Source: Hordeum vulgare subsp. vulgare
Lineage: Eukaryota; Streptophyta; Magnoliopsida; Poales; Poaceae
Direction: 5' to 3'
Length of the DNA: 64,000 bases
NCBI RefSeq assembly: GCF_904849725.1
Contig: NC_058519.1
Coordinates: 185,555,703 to 185,619,702, forward strand
The notes beneath the pieces were generated by a model. The model ran no database searches and was not told the origin of the DNA. It saw only the letters and a program-made list of their open reading frames with translations. Each line of letters starts with the position of its first letter. The first letter of the stretch is position 1. Positions 35,073 to 48,304 of this stretch are shown piece by piece. The position numbers and the translations under genes are program-made.

Positions 35073-36638
35073 TGATACGTCTCCAACGTATCTATAATTT
35101 TTGATTGTTCCATGCTATTATATTATTTGTTTTGGATGTTTTATATGCATTAATATGCTGATTTATATTATATTTGGAACTAACCTATTAATATAGAGCC
35201 TCGTGCCAGTTTCTGTTTTTCCACGTTTTTGAATATTGCAGATAAGGAATTTTAAACGGAGTCCAAACGGAACAAAATCTCCGGAGAGATTTTTCTTGGA
35301 CCAGAAGACACGCATGAGACTTGGATTAGGGGCAAGGCACTTGCCGGGAGGCCACAAGCCTGCACGGCATGCCCTAGGGGGGTGGCCGCACCACTGGATT
35401 ATGGCCCCCCTTCAGGTCTCCTAACCCTATTTCTTGACCTATAAATTCCCAAATATTCTCGTATCGGAAAAGAGAGCCATGAAAATACTTTTACGCTACC
35501 GGGAGCCTTTGTTCTCGAGAGATCCAATCTGGGAGCCTTTTCCGGTAATTTGTCGGAGACGGAATTTATCATGGAGGGCATCTACATCGATTCCATTGCC
35601 CCTCCGATGATGTGTGAGTAGTTCACCACAGACATAAAGGTCCATAGCTAGTAGCTAGATGGCTTCTTCTCTCTCTTTGATCTTCAATACCATGTTCTTC
35701 GTGATCTTCATGGAGATCTATCCGATATAATACTCTTTTGCGGTGTGTTTGTCGAGATTCGATGAACTGTGAGTTTATGTTCAGATTATCTATGAATATT
35801 ATTTGAGTCTCTTCTGAATTCTTATATGCATGATTTCATATCTTTACAAGTCTCTTCAAATTATTGGTTTGGTTTGGCCAACTAGATTGGTTATTCTTGC
35901 AATGGGAGAAGTGCTTAGTTTTGGGTTCAATCTTGCGGTGTCCTCACCGAGTGATAGTAGGGGTAGCGAGGCACATATTGTATTGTTGCTATCAAGGGTA
36001 AAAATATGGGGTTTTCATAATATTGCTTGAGTTTATCCCTCTACATCATGTCATTTTACTTAATGCGTTACTCTGTTATTCATGAACTTAATACTCTAGA
36101 TGCAGGTAGGAGTCGGTCGATGTGTGGAGTAATAGAAGTAGATATTCAGAATCCTTTTGGTCTACTTGACATGGACGTGATGCCTATATGCATAATCATT
36201 GGCTTAGATATCTTCATAATTATTTTCTTTTCTATCAATTGGTCGACACTAATTTGTTCACCCACCGTATTATTTTCCTTTGTGAGAGAAGCCTCTAGTG
36301 AAACCTATGGCCCGCAGGTCTAGTTTCCATATTATATTTTTAGATCTATAAACCAAAAATACTTTGCTGCAATTTATTTACTTTTGTTTTTGCAATCTTT
36401 TATATCTATCTCTTTCAGATCTCATCCTTGCTAATAACTCTTATGGGATTGACAACCCCTTTATAGCGTTGGGTGCAAGAGTTTGATTATTTGTGTAGGT
36501 ACTACTATTGGGGCCATGCTTGTTCCTCCTACTGGTTTGATACCTTGCTTCTCAACAAACTGAGGGAAATACTTATCTACTTTGCTACATCACCATTTCC
36601 TCTTCAAGGGAAAACCAACGCAAGCTCAAGAGGTAGCA
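35073..36638 (+). mobile_element. Solo LTR, NA-1-related Gypsy family (no captured PBS)
   Basis: A 1,566-bp LTR, TGATACGTCTCCAACGTATC ... CTCAAGAGGTAGCA, splits the C1 second ORF. The target duplication is GAGAC (35068-35072) and CAGAC (36639-36643), one mismatch. Unlike 29604-31252 and NA-1, its end has no primer-site-like block. Confidence 0.85.
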
Positions 36639-36839
36639 CAGACCTTCTAACATTAGAGCTCCAGAAGCTACGCTTGCAAAGAACCCAGGTGTTAAGAGAG
36701 CCAGGAAGAGGACTATCCATGTTGTTGGTAGGCCCACCTCGGTGTATGAAGATCCAGTAGAAGCTTCTGATGAGGAGGAGGAAGAAATTCCAACTGAGGT
36801 CCCTCCTCCCAAGAAGAAAAAGCTTATGGATGATGCTAT

Positions 36840-39299
36840 TGTTGGAGAACGTCGCATGGGAAACAAAAAATTTCCTACGCGCACGAAGACCTATCATGGT
36901 GATGTCCATCTGCGAGAGGGGATGTGTGATCTACGTACCCTTGTAGACCGTACAGCAGAAGCGTTAGTGAACGCGGTTGATGTAGTGGAACGTCCTCACG
37001 TCCCTCGATCCGCCCCGCGAACTATCCCGCGATCAGTCCCACGATCTAGTGTCGAACGCACGGCACCTCCGCGTTCAGCACACGTACAGCTCGACGATGA
37101 TCTCGGCCTTCTTGATCCAGCAAGAGAGACGGAGAGGTAGATGAGTTCTCCGGCAGCGTGACGGCGCTCCGGAGGTTGGTGATGATCTCGTCTCAGCAGG
37201 GCTCCGCCCGAGCTCCGCAGAAACGCGATCTAGAGGTAAAACCGTGGAGATATGTGGTCTGGCTGTCGTGGCAAAGTTGTCTCAAATCAGCCCTAAAACC
37301 CCACTATATATAGGAGGAGGAAGGGGGAGCCTTGCCTTGGGGTCCAAGGACTCCCAAGGGGTCGGCCTAACCAAAGGGGGAAGGTCTCCCCCCCCCAAAC
37401 CGAGTCCTACTTGGTTTGGAAGGTGGAGTCCTTCTTCCCTTTCCCACCTCCTCTCTTTTTTTTCTCTTTGATTTTTCTTCCAATGCGCATAGGGCTCTTT
37501 TGGGCTGTCCCACCAGCCCATTAAGGGCTGGTGCGCCACCCTCAATGCCTATGGGTTTCCCCGGGGTGGGTTGCCCCCCCCCCCCCCCCCCCCCGGTGAA
37601 CTCCCGAAACCCATTCGTCATTCCCGGTACATTCCCGGTAACTCCGAAAACCTTCCGGTAATCAAATGAGGTCATCCTATATATCGATCTTTGTTTCCGG
37701 ACCATTCCGAAAACCCTCATGACGTCCGTGGTCTCATCCGGGACTCCGAACAACATTCGGTAACCAACCATATAACTCAAATACGCAGAAAACAACGTCG
37801 AACCTTAAGTGTGCAGACCCTGCGGGTTCGAGAACTATGTAGACATGACCCGAGAGACTCCTCGGTCAATATCCAATAGCGGGACCTGGATGCCCATATT
37901 GGATCCTACATATTCTACGAAGATCTTATCGTTTGAACCTCAGTGCCAAGGATTCATATAATCCCGTATGTCATTCCCTTTGTCCTTCGGTATGTTACTT
38001 GCCCGAGATTCAATCGTCAGTATCCGCATACCTATTTCAATCTCGTTTACCGGCAAGTCTCTTTACTCGTTCCGTAATACAAGATCCCGTAACTTACACT
38101 AAGTCACATTGCTTGCAAGGCTTGTGTGTGATGTTGTATTACCGAGTGGGCCCCGAGATACCTCTCCGTCACACGGAGTGACAAATCCGAGTCTCGATCC
38201 ATACTAACTTAACGAACACCTTCGGAGATACCTGTAGAGCATCTTTATAGTCACCCAGTTACGTTGCGACGTTTGATACACACAAAGCATTCCTCCGGTG
38301 TTAGTGAGTTATATGATCTCATGGTCATAGGAACAAATACTTGACACGCAGAAAACAGTAGCAACAAAATGACACGATCAACATGCTACGTCTATTAGTT
38401 TGGGTCTAGTCCATCACATGATTCTCCCAATGATGTGATCCCGTTATCAAGTGACAACACTTGCCTATGGTCAGGAAACCTTGACCATCTTTGATCAACG
38501 AGCTAGTCAACTAAAGGCTTACTAGGGACAGTGTTTTGTCTATGTATCCACACATGCACTGTGTTTCCAATCAATACAATTATAGCATGGATAATAAACG
38601 ATTATCATGAACTAAGAAATATAATAATAACTAATTTATTATTGCCTCTAGGGCATATTTCCAACAGTCTCCCACTTGCACTAGAGTCAATAATCTAGTT
38701 CACATCACCATGTGATTTCAACGAATCCAACACCCATATAGTTCTGGGGTCTGGTCACGTCTTGCTCGTGAGAGAGGTTTTAGTCAACGGTTCTGAAACT
38801 TTCAGATTCGCGCTTTCTTTACAAATCTTTATGTCATCTGATAGATGCTTCTACTACGTGATATTCGGAAATGCTCCAAATATCTACTCTACTATACGAA
38901 TCCGTTTCACTACTCATAGTTATTCGGATTAGTGTCAAAGCTTGCATCGACGTAACCCTTTATGACGAACTCTTTAACCACCTCCATAATCGAGAAAATT
39001 TCCTTAGTCTATTTAGTTACTAAGGATAACTTTGACCGCTGATCAGTGATTCAATCCTGGATCACTCTGTGTACAGACTTGCTGCAAGGCATACATCAGG
39101 TGCGGTACTCAGCATGGCATACTTTAGAGTCTACGGCTAAGGCATAGAAGACGACCTTCGTCTATTCTCTTTATTCTGCCGTGGTCGGGTTTTGAGTCTT
39201 ACTCAAATTCACACCTTACAACGCAACCAAGAACTCCTTCTTTGCTGATCTATTTTGAACTCCTTCAAAAAGCTATGCCTCTGGGGCATATTTCCAACA
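36840..39299 (-). mobile_element. Angela-1: internally deleted Angela/WIS/BARE Copia element
   Basis: The element is flanked by a perfect TSD, GCTAT (36835-36839 and 39300-39304). On the minus strand the 3' LTR is complete (38666-36840, 1,827 bp) and preceded by the polypurine tract AAGTGGGAGAC. The internal part keeps only decayed reverse transcriptase-RNase H border sequence (39262-38667, e.g. a YAMLSTAPDVCLA-like remnant). The 5' LTR is cut to its first 23 bases (39299-39277). A poly-C run of about 21 bases lies in the LTR at 37574-37594. Confidence 0.85.
37574..37594. repeat. Poly-C tract in the Angela-1 LTR
   Basis: This is about 21 consecutive C on the plus strand. Equivalent places in the other Angela LTRs are short mixed G/C runs (GGGGGGGCAACCC near 3957, GTGACCCC near 41412), so this is a recent expansion or an assembly-sensitive homopolymer. 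Confidence 0.85.
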
Positions 39300-39304
39300 G
39301 CTAT

Positions 39305-40720
39305 GCCTAAGAAGTAGGCACCAAAGCCTTCATCACCTAAGTCTAAGAGGCATGTAGTGCCCAAGAGGACTACAAAGGACATTCCTGCAGCTAAAAAAAC
39401 AAAGGTTATGGTCCCAAGATTTTGTTGTGGAGGAATATGAGGATGCCCCAATTCTTATGAAGCTGGGAGCTCATCTGCCAACCCACAATGAAGCTCATCC
39501 TACTACTGAAGACATGAAGAAGAGGAGAGATGTAGGTTTGAGGAAGTGGAGATCTGTTGATCCATATGCTGTGAGAAGGAGAAATGATGTTGATCCCCGC
39601 TTTCACACAAGGGAACAACAAGATTTCTATGAGACAGTTTTGCTTGATAAGAATCATGCAGTTAGCGACATGAGATATGCCAAATGGGAATACATCAAAG
39701 CCAATGAAGACTATTTTCCCGATGTGAGAGAAAATTTCAGGATGGTTGATATCCATGATTTTGTTAGCAAAGAGAAGACTGCATGGAATGACGAGTTGAT
39801 CATGCAATTATATTCCACTGCTCATTTCTATTCCATTGGAATGATTTTTTGGATGACTGAGGGTCACCAGTATGAAGCCACAGTTTACAAATGGGCCACT
39901 ATCATTTGTTCTCCAAAAGAACGAGAAAAAGACTAGCATGTGTATTCACAGCTCAAGATGAAGCACAACTCCATGGCCAACATGTACAAGCCAGTGCCCC
40001 ATGATTTTCCGTCGTCTCACAAACTTGTCTATGGCTACTTTTAGCAAGCAGGAATACCCACTACAAACAATATCATGAGATACACCCTGATGCCCAAATC
40101 AGGTGATGACAATATGATTAGAGGTTATTCCATCAACATGTCGCATCATCTAGACACCCACACCCGGTTCCGAGTTATGGACTTGATAGTTGAGACCGTC
40201 AAGAGGACTATTGTAGATCAGAAGAGATCTTGTGGATATGCTCCATACATTCATAAGCTCATCAATGCCAAGATTGGCAAGATTGCATATCTACTTGATC
40301 GTCCCCACCTGCCACTTCAGCTGATTTTGAAGACAACGAAGTTGTGATGGATGATACCCATCCCAGCTCGGCTACTTCTCGAGACGCAGCAGACACAACA
40401 GATTTAGAGGCTTCTAGGAATGCTCCAGCTCAACCCCCACTGCTCAAAACCAGAGACGAGTAGATGTCCTTCTTGGTCAGCACCATCCAAGGGATGGAGA
40501 AGAAAGTATCTAAGATCTTGCTGACCAGAAGAGCCTAGAGAACAACGTGGAGACAAAATTCCATGACCTAGATGTTAAGGTGACGAAGTTGACCACCACT
40601 GCTCAGCATCTTCAGCATGAAGTTGATTCAGTGAAGATTCCACACTCCAGTAGTGATGATGATGAAGAGTAACCTCTTCCTACTACCACTCAATTCAAGA
40701 CCCAAACCAGGTCAGCAACT
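39305..40720 (+). other. C1 second-ORF body between the two Angela insertions
   Basis: This is the least disturbed C1 coding stretch: 39427-39936 open, then stops at 39934-39936 and near 40042, then 40075-40347 open in the same phase. After 40350 the sequence has several stops and frame changes, though TRDAADTTDLEASRNAP-like and coiled-coil-like sequence is still recognisable. It ends at the Angela-2 boundary. Confidence 0.5.
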
Positions 40721-42491
40721 TGATGGGGAACATTGCATGGGAAACAAAAAACTTCCTATGCACACATAAGATCTATCCATAGTGATGACCATCTACGAGA
40801 GGAGAGATCGGATGCACATACCCTTGTAGATCGCTAAGAGGGAAGCGTTAAGAAACGCGGTTGATGTAGTCGAACGTCTTCGCGATCCAAATTGCAAGTC
40901 GTTCCACGATCCAATCACGATCTAGTGCTGAACGGATGGCACCTCCGCGTTCAGCACACGTGCAGCTCGATGACGATCTCTGCCTTCTTGACCCAACAAG
41001 AGGGGCGAAGAAGTAGATGAATTCTCCGACAACACGACGACATGGCAGCAGTGTTGGAGAAGCTGATCCGGCAGGGCTACGTCCTCCACTACCAAATCAA
41101 ACTATGGGACGTGACGAACTAGTGGAGGGAGAGGGGTTGCGCCATGGCTAATGGTGTGGCTAGCCTCTCTCCTCTCCACTATATATAGGTGGGAGGGTAT
41201 GGTGGAGCCCTAGGGAAAACACCTAGGGTTGCCGGCGGCGCACAAGGGGGAGGAGTCCTCCTCCAATTCGGTTTCGTTGAGGAGGATTCCTCCTCCTAGT
41301 AGGATTATCCCACCTCTTCTCTATTCGATGCATAGGCCCATGGGGTTGGCAGCCTAGCCCACCAGGGGCTGGTGTGCCACCTCTTGGGTCTATGTGGTCC
41401 CCTTCGAGTGGGTGACCCCTCCCGGTGAACCCCCAGAACCCATACGTCACTCACGATACTTCACCGGAAATGCCCAAAATATTTTCGACATCCGAATATA
41501 CCTTTCCTATATATCAATCTTCATCTATGGACCATTCGGCAACTCCTCGTGACATTCGGGATCTCATCCGGAATCCGAACAACATCCGGTCACCAACATC
41601 TACAATTCAACTATACCGAAATGTCACCGAACCTTAAGTGTGCACAACCTGCGGGTTCGAGAACTATGTACACATGCCCGAGACACTCTCCGGTCAATAA
41701 CCAATAGCGGGACATGGATGTCCATATTTTCTCCTACATATTCTACAAAGATCTTTATCTATTGAACCTCTATGTCAAGGACTCATTTAATCCCGTATAT
41801 TATTCCCTTTGTCCTTCGGTATGTTACTTGCCAGAGATTCAATCATCGGTATCTCTATACCTAGTTCAATATCGTTACTGGTAAGTCTCTTTACTCTTTT
41901 ATAATACAAAATCTTGTGACAAACTCTTTAGTCACATTGATTGCAAGGCTTGTTGTGATGTTGTATTACCGAGTGGGCCCTCAGATACCTCTCCATCACA
42001 CGGAGTGACAAATCCCAGTCTTGATCCATGTCAACTCAACAGACACCTTCGGAGATACCTGTAGAGTACCTTTAATTTCACCCATATATGTTGCGACGTT
42101 TGATATACACAATGTATTCCTTCGGTGTCAGTGGGTTACATGATCTCATGGTCATTGGAACATATACTTGACATGTAGAAAACAGTAGCAATAAACTGAC
42201 ACGATCACATGCTACATTCATAGTTTGGGACTTTCCCATCACATCATTCTCCTAATGATGTGATTTCGTTATGAAGTGACAACTCTTGTCTATGGCCAGG
42301 AAACCTTGACCATCTTTGATCAACGAGCTAGTCCAATAGAGGCTTACTAGGGATAGTGTGTTGTCTATCTATCCACACATGTATTTGAGTTTCCATTCAA
42401 TACAATTCTAGCATGGACAATAAACGATTATCTTGAACAAGGAAATATAATAATAACAATTTTATTATTGCCTGTAGGGCATATTTCCAAC
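40721..42491 (-). repeat. Angela-2 3' LTR
   Basis: A 1,771-bp LTR ends on the plus strand in CATATTTCCAACA. Next comes GGCTCCCACTTGCACTAGAG, the reverse complement of the Angela polypurine tract and 3' internal end. The plus-strand start TGATGGGGAACATTGC is a variant of TGTTGGGGAACGTCGC. Confidence 0.8.
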
Positions 42492-42575
42492 AGGCTCCCA
42501 CTTGCACTAGAGTCAATAATCTAGCTCACATCACTATGTGATTTACAATGTAATGAATCTAACACCCATACAGTT

Positions 42576-43147
42576 CTAGTGTTCATCATGTTTTGCTCGT
42601 GGAATATGCTTAGTCAATGGGTATGCAACATTCAGATCTGTAGGCACTTTGCAAATAATTATATTCGCCTCTTTGATGTAATCGCGTATGGCAATGAAGC
42701 GTTGCTTTATGTGTCTGGTCCTCTTGTGAAACCTTGGTTCCTTGACTAGAGCAATGGCACCAGTGTTGTCACAGACCAGAGTCATAGGATTTAGTACACT
42801 AGGCACAACTCCAAGATCTTTCATGAACTCCTTCATCGAGACACCATCTTTGGCCGCCTTTGAGGCAGCTATGTACTCCGCTTCACATGTAGAATCAGGT
42901 ACCACACTTTGATGGGAACTGCACCAGCTTACCGCACACCTATTGAGAATAAATACATATCCGGTTTGAGAATTATAGTCATCCAGATTAGTGTGAAAGC
43001 TTGCATTGACGTAACCCTTTACGACGAGCTCTTCATCACCTCCATAAACGAGAAACATTTCCTTAGTCCTTTTTAGGTACTTCAGAATATTCTTGACCAT
43101 TGTCCAGTGTTCCATTCCTGGATCACTTTGAAACCTTCCCGACATAC
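42576..43147 (-). pseudogene. Angela-2 RNase H (Copia), cut by element D
   Basis: The frame reads SGRFQSDPGMEHWTMVKNIL, then the RNase H-like motifs QTGYVFILNRCAVSWCSS, STCEAEYIAASKAAKDG and VCDNTGAIALVKEPRFH, and ends near RAKHDEH. These are the canonical Copia RNase H blocks with acidic residues in place (CEAEY, CDNTG). The frame is open over about 190 codons. Its upstream continuation (reverse transcriptase) is on the far side of element D at 54851, so D split the polyprotein at the RT-RNase H border. Confidence 0.85.
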
Positions 43148-44594
43148 TGATACGTCCCAAACATATCTATAATTTCTTCTTGCTCCATGCAAATTTCGGG
43201 TGATATTGCTATGTCTTTTGTACACTTTCATGCCTTTTCAACATATTTGGACTAACCTACTAACTCAGTGCACCCAGTGCAACTTTAAGTCTACTGATGT
43301 GTGTGAATTGCAGGTTTATACCCATATTTACAGTGCCCGAAAAATCCCACAAAAAATATATAAAAAATCCCACAAGACTCCAGACGGTCGAAGGAGGGCT
43401 AGAGGGGGGCCACATGGCCTCCACGCGCCGTGGTGGCGGAGCCTGACCCTGGCCGCGCGAGGAGGCTGCCTGGGTGGGGCCCACCACCTCTGTGCCCTAC
43501 ATTGGCTCCTATTTTTACCCCCGTGGAGGAAACCCTGATTCCGGAACCCTTTTCTTCAGAAGCATACTGATCTCCGCCGCCATCGCCAACAAGTTTCGGG
43601 GGACCGGAATTCCTGTGTCGGCACCCTGCCGGGATGGGGAAGTGCCCCCGGATTCATCTCCATCAACGTTGCTTCCTCCCTCCATGAAGCGGGAGTAGTT
43701 CCTCCTCGGGGCTGAGGTCTTCTACAGTAGCTATGTGGTTAATTCTCTCTCCCATGATGTGTTCTTGATTGTAATCATAGGCTATGTTAACCTAGGGTGA
43801 TCCCATGATGTTTCGCCTTCTTCTATGTATTGGATTGATGTACTCACTTGATCTTATCTAGTATAATCCCCGAGACCATGGTGACAGCGGTCTATTGGAC
43901 ATGGATTAGAAGAATATTTTCATGAGTGATTTCCTCTTTTGTGAATTGATTGAAGATTGAGAGTCTCTTGGTGCTTGTCTTTGACTATCCTTGTGATACA
44001 TTGTGGTTATTGTGGTACTCTCTTTGGATAACCGCAATGACATTGGGAAATCCATAGATGAGAACTACGAACTCTCAGGTGTGCTTTTGTAGCCCTACAT
44101 AATTCTCGTCCTCTGTTGATCACAAAGGAATTACCTCCGGGTACGTCACCATTGCATGTTTTAGTGGAAATATCATGTTATTAGACTATGTTAATGTTGT
44201 TGGGAGTTGCCACTAGTGAAAGTATGAAGCCTAGGCCTTGTTTCTCACCATTGTTACACCGTTTATGCTCACTTTTGTCACTTGCTACCTTGCTGTAATT
44301 TTGTTACAGATTTATATTACCTTGCTTTTCCACACCTATCACCCATATTTTACCATCTCTTCGCTAAACTAGTGCACCTATACAATTTACCATTGTATTA
44401 GGTGTGTTGGGGACACAAGTGACTTCTTGTTTCTTAATTGCAGGGTTGCTTGAGAGAGACCATCTTCAACCTCTACTTCCGTGAGTTTGATAAACCTTAA
44501 GTCATCCACTTGAGGGAAATTGTTGCTGTCCTACAAACCTTTGCGCTTGGAGGCCCAACATAGTCTACAAGAGTAGAAGCGTGCGTAGACATCA
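43148..44594 (+). repeat. Element D 5' LTR
   Basis: A 1,447-bp LTR, TGATACGTCCCAAACATATC ... GCGTAGACATCA. By eye its first ~110 bases differ from the 3' LTR at roughly eight positions, suggesting an older insertion than H or NA-1 only if substitution rates are equal. Confidence 0.85.
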
Positions 44595-44603
44595 AGCTAT
44601 TTC

Positions 44604-44621
44604 TGGCGCCGTTGCTGGGGA
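44604..44621 (+). other. Primer-binding site of element D (tRNA-Asp)
   Basis: TGGCGCCGTTGCTGGGGA matches the tRNA-Asp complement at 17 of 18 positions, nine bases after the LTR end. Confidence 0.85.
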
Positions 44622-45086
44622 GGTGAGTGCTTGAAGGTATATATTTAGATCTTGCAATTAAATCTTTTTGTTTCTTGTTTTTATTTTCACTAGTTAGGCT
44701 TATGGAAAAGTGCACTCTTAGTTTGTTGCTTGGGGAAGGCCGCTTTACCACACCCGTGGTAGAGAAGTCTCCTCCACCTAGTGAATGTATCCCATTTGAA
44801 ATACCACTTGGGATAATTGAAATAATTAGGAAAAATTATTATGTAGGAGATGGAACAGTCAATCCTAGTATTCATTTGTTGAAACTTACATAACTTTGTG
44901 AGTTGTTCAAGATTTCAGGTTTGACAAGAGATGGAGTCATGAGTAAATTATTTGCCTTGTCACTAAAAGGAAAACATTGGAATGGTATATGCTACTAGAT
45001 GATTCTCACCTACGGGATTGGGAAGATATACAGTCTCTCTTTTACTCCAAGTTTTACCCTCTTCATGAAGTCCATGAGAATAGGAA

Positions 45087-48000
45087 TGTAACATCCCAAA
45101 TTTTGGAATGTTAAAATAATTATTAGATTGTTTGTTTGTTTGCTTGAGTGATTGAAACTTGTGTGAAATTTGAAACTTTTCAAAAACTTTTGAATGAGAG
45201 AGAATAAAATGACTTTCCCCATCTCCGATGAATTCAAATTCAATCTTTTAAAAGCAAAGAGAGAAGATGACATGACTTCTTCAACTATAAAGAATTTGAA
45301 CGGAGTTTGCATTTGAATCCTTTCAAAATATTTGCCCTTGCTTCTATATTTTTCTTCCCCGCGAAAATGCCCCGACAAAATTCTTGCACGCAAGAAAGAG
45401 CGGAGGAAAAATGACCCTCCAAAATGTGAGGCATTTCTGAAATATTTTGAGCCAAGAAAGCCAAAGTTTTATTGTGAAAATATTTGCAAAAAGAAATAAA
45501 GCATTTAGGGATTTTCACAAAAAAAACATTTTTTGAAGTATTTATTTTGGTAGTGGAAAAATGCCCATCTTTTTGGATTTATTTTTGTGAAAATTTTAAT
45601 ATATTATACCTCTATATTCCGAGGATATTCCTTTTCCTTTTATTGGTTTTATTTCCTGTTTTTAATAAAAAGGAAACAAACCACTTATTTGGAAAGTCCT
45701 TGGGCCATATTGGGAATGTCATCTGGCCCATATCCTCACCTTCTTCCTCTCAACGTTCCTTTCTGTAGCCATGGCAGAAACTTCCAGGAAGCTTCCCCTC
45801 CGGGATTCGCGAGCTTCTTTCCCTCCCAACGCCTCCCACCACCCCTATAAGAACCCCCTCGGCCTCCTCTTTCCATTCCCCTAAAAAATCTCAGTTTCCC
45901 TGCCCGTAGCCTCGGCGCCACCATCGCCATCTTCTCTGTCAACCGGAGCTCGGCAGGAGCTCAACCACCTCGCCCCCCTGCGCCCCCCTTCCCCAAGCAA
46001 CCCCCCCCCCTCCTCCACCGGCCCGCCCTCCCAGGAGATCCCTCCCCTCGCCGGAGTGCCTCTCCACCCTCGCCGGAGCAGCCACCGGAGCTCCCAGCCT
46101 CCTGTATCCACGGTGAGATCCACGAAATCCCGTCACAGTTTTTTTCAGAAAAAGAGCAAACTTATAAAATTCATATCTATTAGTGTGTAACTCCAAATTA
46201 TATGATTCTTTTTGCGTTGGATCACAAATTTTATGTAGTTTCTGTAGATATATTATTTGTCTATGTTAGGATTTATAGAATTTGAATTAGATCAGATTTG
46301 ATTTAAAGCTTGTTTTGCTAATACCGGGAGTTTAAAATAGCTTTTAAATTAATTCTTTTTGCTACTGTTTCCTATTGATCATATCTTTTAGTAGTTTAAG
46401 TTTCAATTTTTTTAAATATTTTTACTTAGGGTTTTAAGTAAAACAGATTCTGTTTTAGTCTTTTTTGTTTTCTTGCTATTTGTTTTGTATTAATTGTTCT
46501 TAATTTGTTTTTTTTGTAATTGTGACAAGTTATATTTTGTTTTCTGATATTTACCAATAACTTTTCAACAGCAACAAAATTTTATTTTATTTATTCTTAT
46601 TTGTTTGCATGGAATCAATTCTAGTTCTATACTAACTTGCGAATTGATTGCATTGCTAGTTTGATTTCCTATTTTGAAAATACTTATAAAATAATATTGT
46701 TTTGTAAATTTTACTTCTGTTATATTAGTTATTTGATATTTTGTTTTCTGTTATTTTTCTATTTTAGTGTTTTATTTTCAGTTAGAACAAAAACTATATA
46801 GTGTTTGATGTAGTAGAAGGCTTCCTAGCTTCTTTGAAGTTTCCTTTGGATTTTTATCCGCTCTCTCTTATTGATTTTTGATTGCATCAACTTTTATTGC
46901 TGTTTGTTAATTGATTGCTAGAATGATTGCTAGTGTGAGTGCTTATGTGAATACTATGTTTGATTATATAGATTTCATCGGAGAGTGACGAATAGTTCTA
47001 TCACGTATTTCCCGAGAACGAAAATTCTTCTTCGTCAACATCACCAGGCAAGTCATTTGATCATGTATCACCTATGTTTTATGCATCGTAGTTCTACCAT
47101 CCTATGCCCAATTGCATGCTGACTAGGTACTTGGAAATTATGGTTACATATTGTAGTATCATGTGGTAGGCACCCAACAACCCCGTTACTAGGCCCGGGA
47201 CGACAAATTTCATATTGCTATGCTTGAGTAGACGGGATTCTGGTTGAGAGTTTATCACGAGTGATGCGAGGATACTTTAATAACCAAGACCGGTTAAGTC
47301 AAGACTTTTCAAGACCTCGTGATGCAATGCAACTCTGGGTGAAGGACGGTTGATCGGCTCCGTGGAGAAACCAGTGGATGACCCGGGATGCTGGAGACGG
47401 CCATGACATCTTGCGGAAAGCTTCACCCAGGCTCGAAGAGACGGACGGAGGCTTCAAGACCCAAGGCTTACCTGCACAGCCACAAGTCATTATGGGCTCT
47501 GGCTTGGTTGGACAACGCGGCGACTCTGGACAGGCGGTGCTAGCTGATGTAGAAGAACGGTAGGAATGGATGGGCACCGACAGGGATTCAGAGGGACCCG
47601 TTGAAAGACCATGTTTTGATCATCCGGTCTGCAAACACCCTGAAGTGCGAGGACATACACGGAGGCGATCAAATCTTGTGGGGAACGTGTGCAAAACTCT
47701 GCAGAGTACTCAAACCTAATCGATTAGTCGTGTCCACGGTCATGGACAACTTAAGCCAAAGGAACTGAAGTTATCTGGAATTCTCAACACCATTTATATA
47801 ATATTGATGTGGGTAATATTGATAACCTGGGTATGAGAACTGGTTGGCGGAACCATCTCATTAACAATCAACTACATAGTAATATTTTGCTTTTAGCCCC
47901 TCTTCTTGTAGGAGAAAATTTGCTTTACGCTAAAACTTACAACTCCACCTGCCATATATGCATATAGTATAGATGATATTTTACCCCCTCTCATATGTGA

Positions 48001-48304
48001 CTTGCCAGCATATTCATTATGCTGACCTACACGGCTGCAACGTCTTATGTTGCAGATATTTTTCTTCGACGAGTAAGAGTACGATTCAGGGTTACGCTCT
48101 ACACTCAACTTGCCGTTGGTGTTTATTGGGACTCCACTCCCTTGACTGCTTCCATTGAGATATTTAAGGTATATATCAGTTTTACGCTATTTACATGTTA
48201 TTGCACTTTGATATATACATTGATGTACTGTGTGTGCCAGCATACTGATCCAGGGATGGCACAGATACACAGAGGCTTGACTCGTTTTGAGTCGGGTCGC
48301 TACA
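45087..48304 (+). mobile_element. Solo LTR, 3.2 kb, probable Tekay/Del-type Gypsy
   Basis: A 3,218-bp insertion, TGTAACATCCCAAATTTTGG ... GAGTCGGGTCGCTACA, has a perfect TSD, AGGAA (45082-45086 and 48305-48309), inside D gag. TG...CA ends, 5-bp TSD, no internal coding and great length fit the long LTRs of chromoviral (Tekay/Del-like) elements as I recall them. It contains a promoter-like stretch: TATAAG at 45846-45851, a C/T-rich leader, and a G+C-rich block to about 46100. Then come a splice-donor-like ACGGTGAGAT and a T-rich, intron-like kilobase. Confidence 0.75.
45846..46115 (+). promoter_or_regulatory. Gene-like TATA box and C-rich leader in the solo LTR
   Basis: TATAAG is followed by about 250 bp of C/T-rich sequence without G-poor breaks, like a cereal 5' leader. 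Then comes CCACGGTGAGAT, a good 5' splice-site context, and A+T-rich sequence to about 46990. This could be the core promoter, R region and spliced leader of the parent retroelement, still present in the solo LTR. Confidence 0.4.

Noticed and set aside
45484..46196. Open frames in the 3.2-kb solo LTR as a host gene
   Set aside because: They overlap on both strands in low-complexity C-rich DNA and lie within a unit with a perfect TSD, so promoter/leader sequence is the simpler reading.
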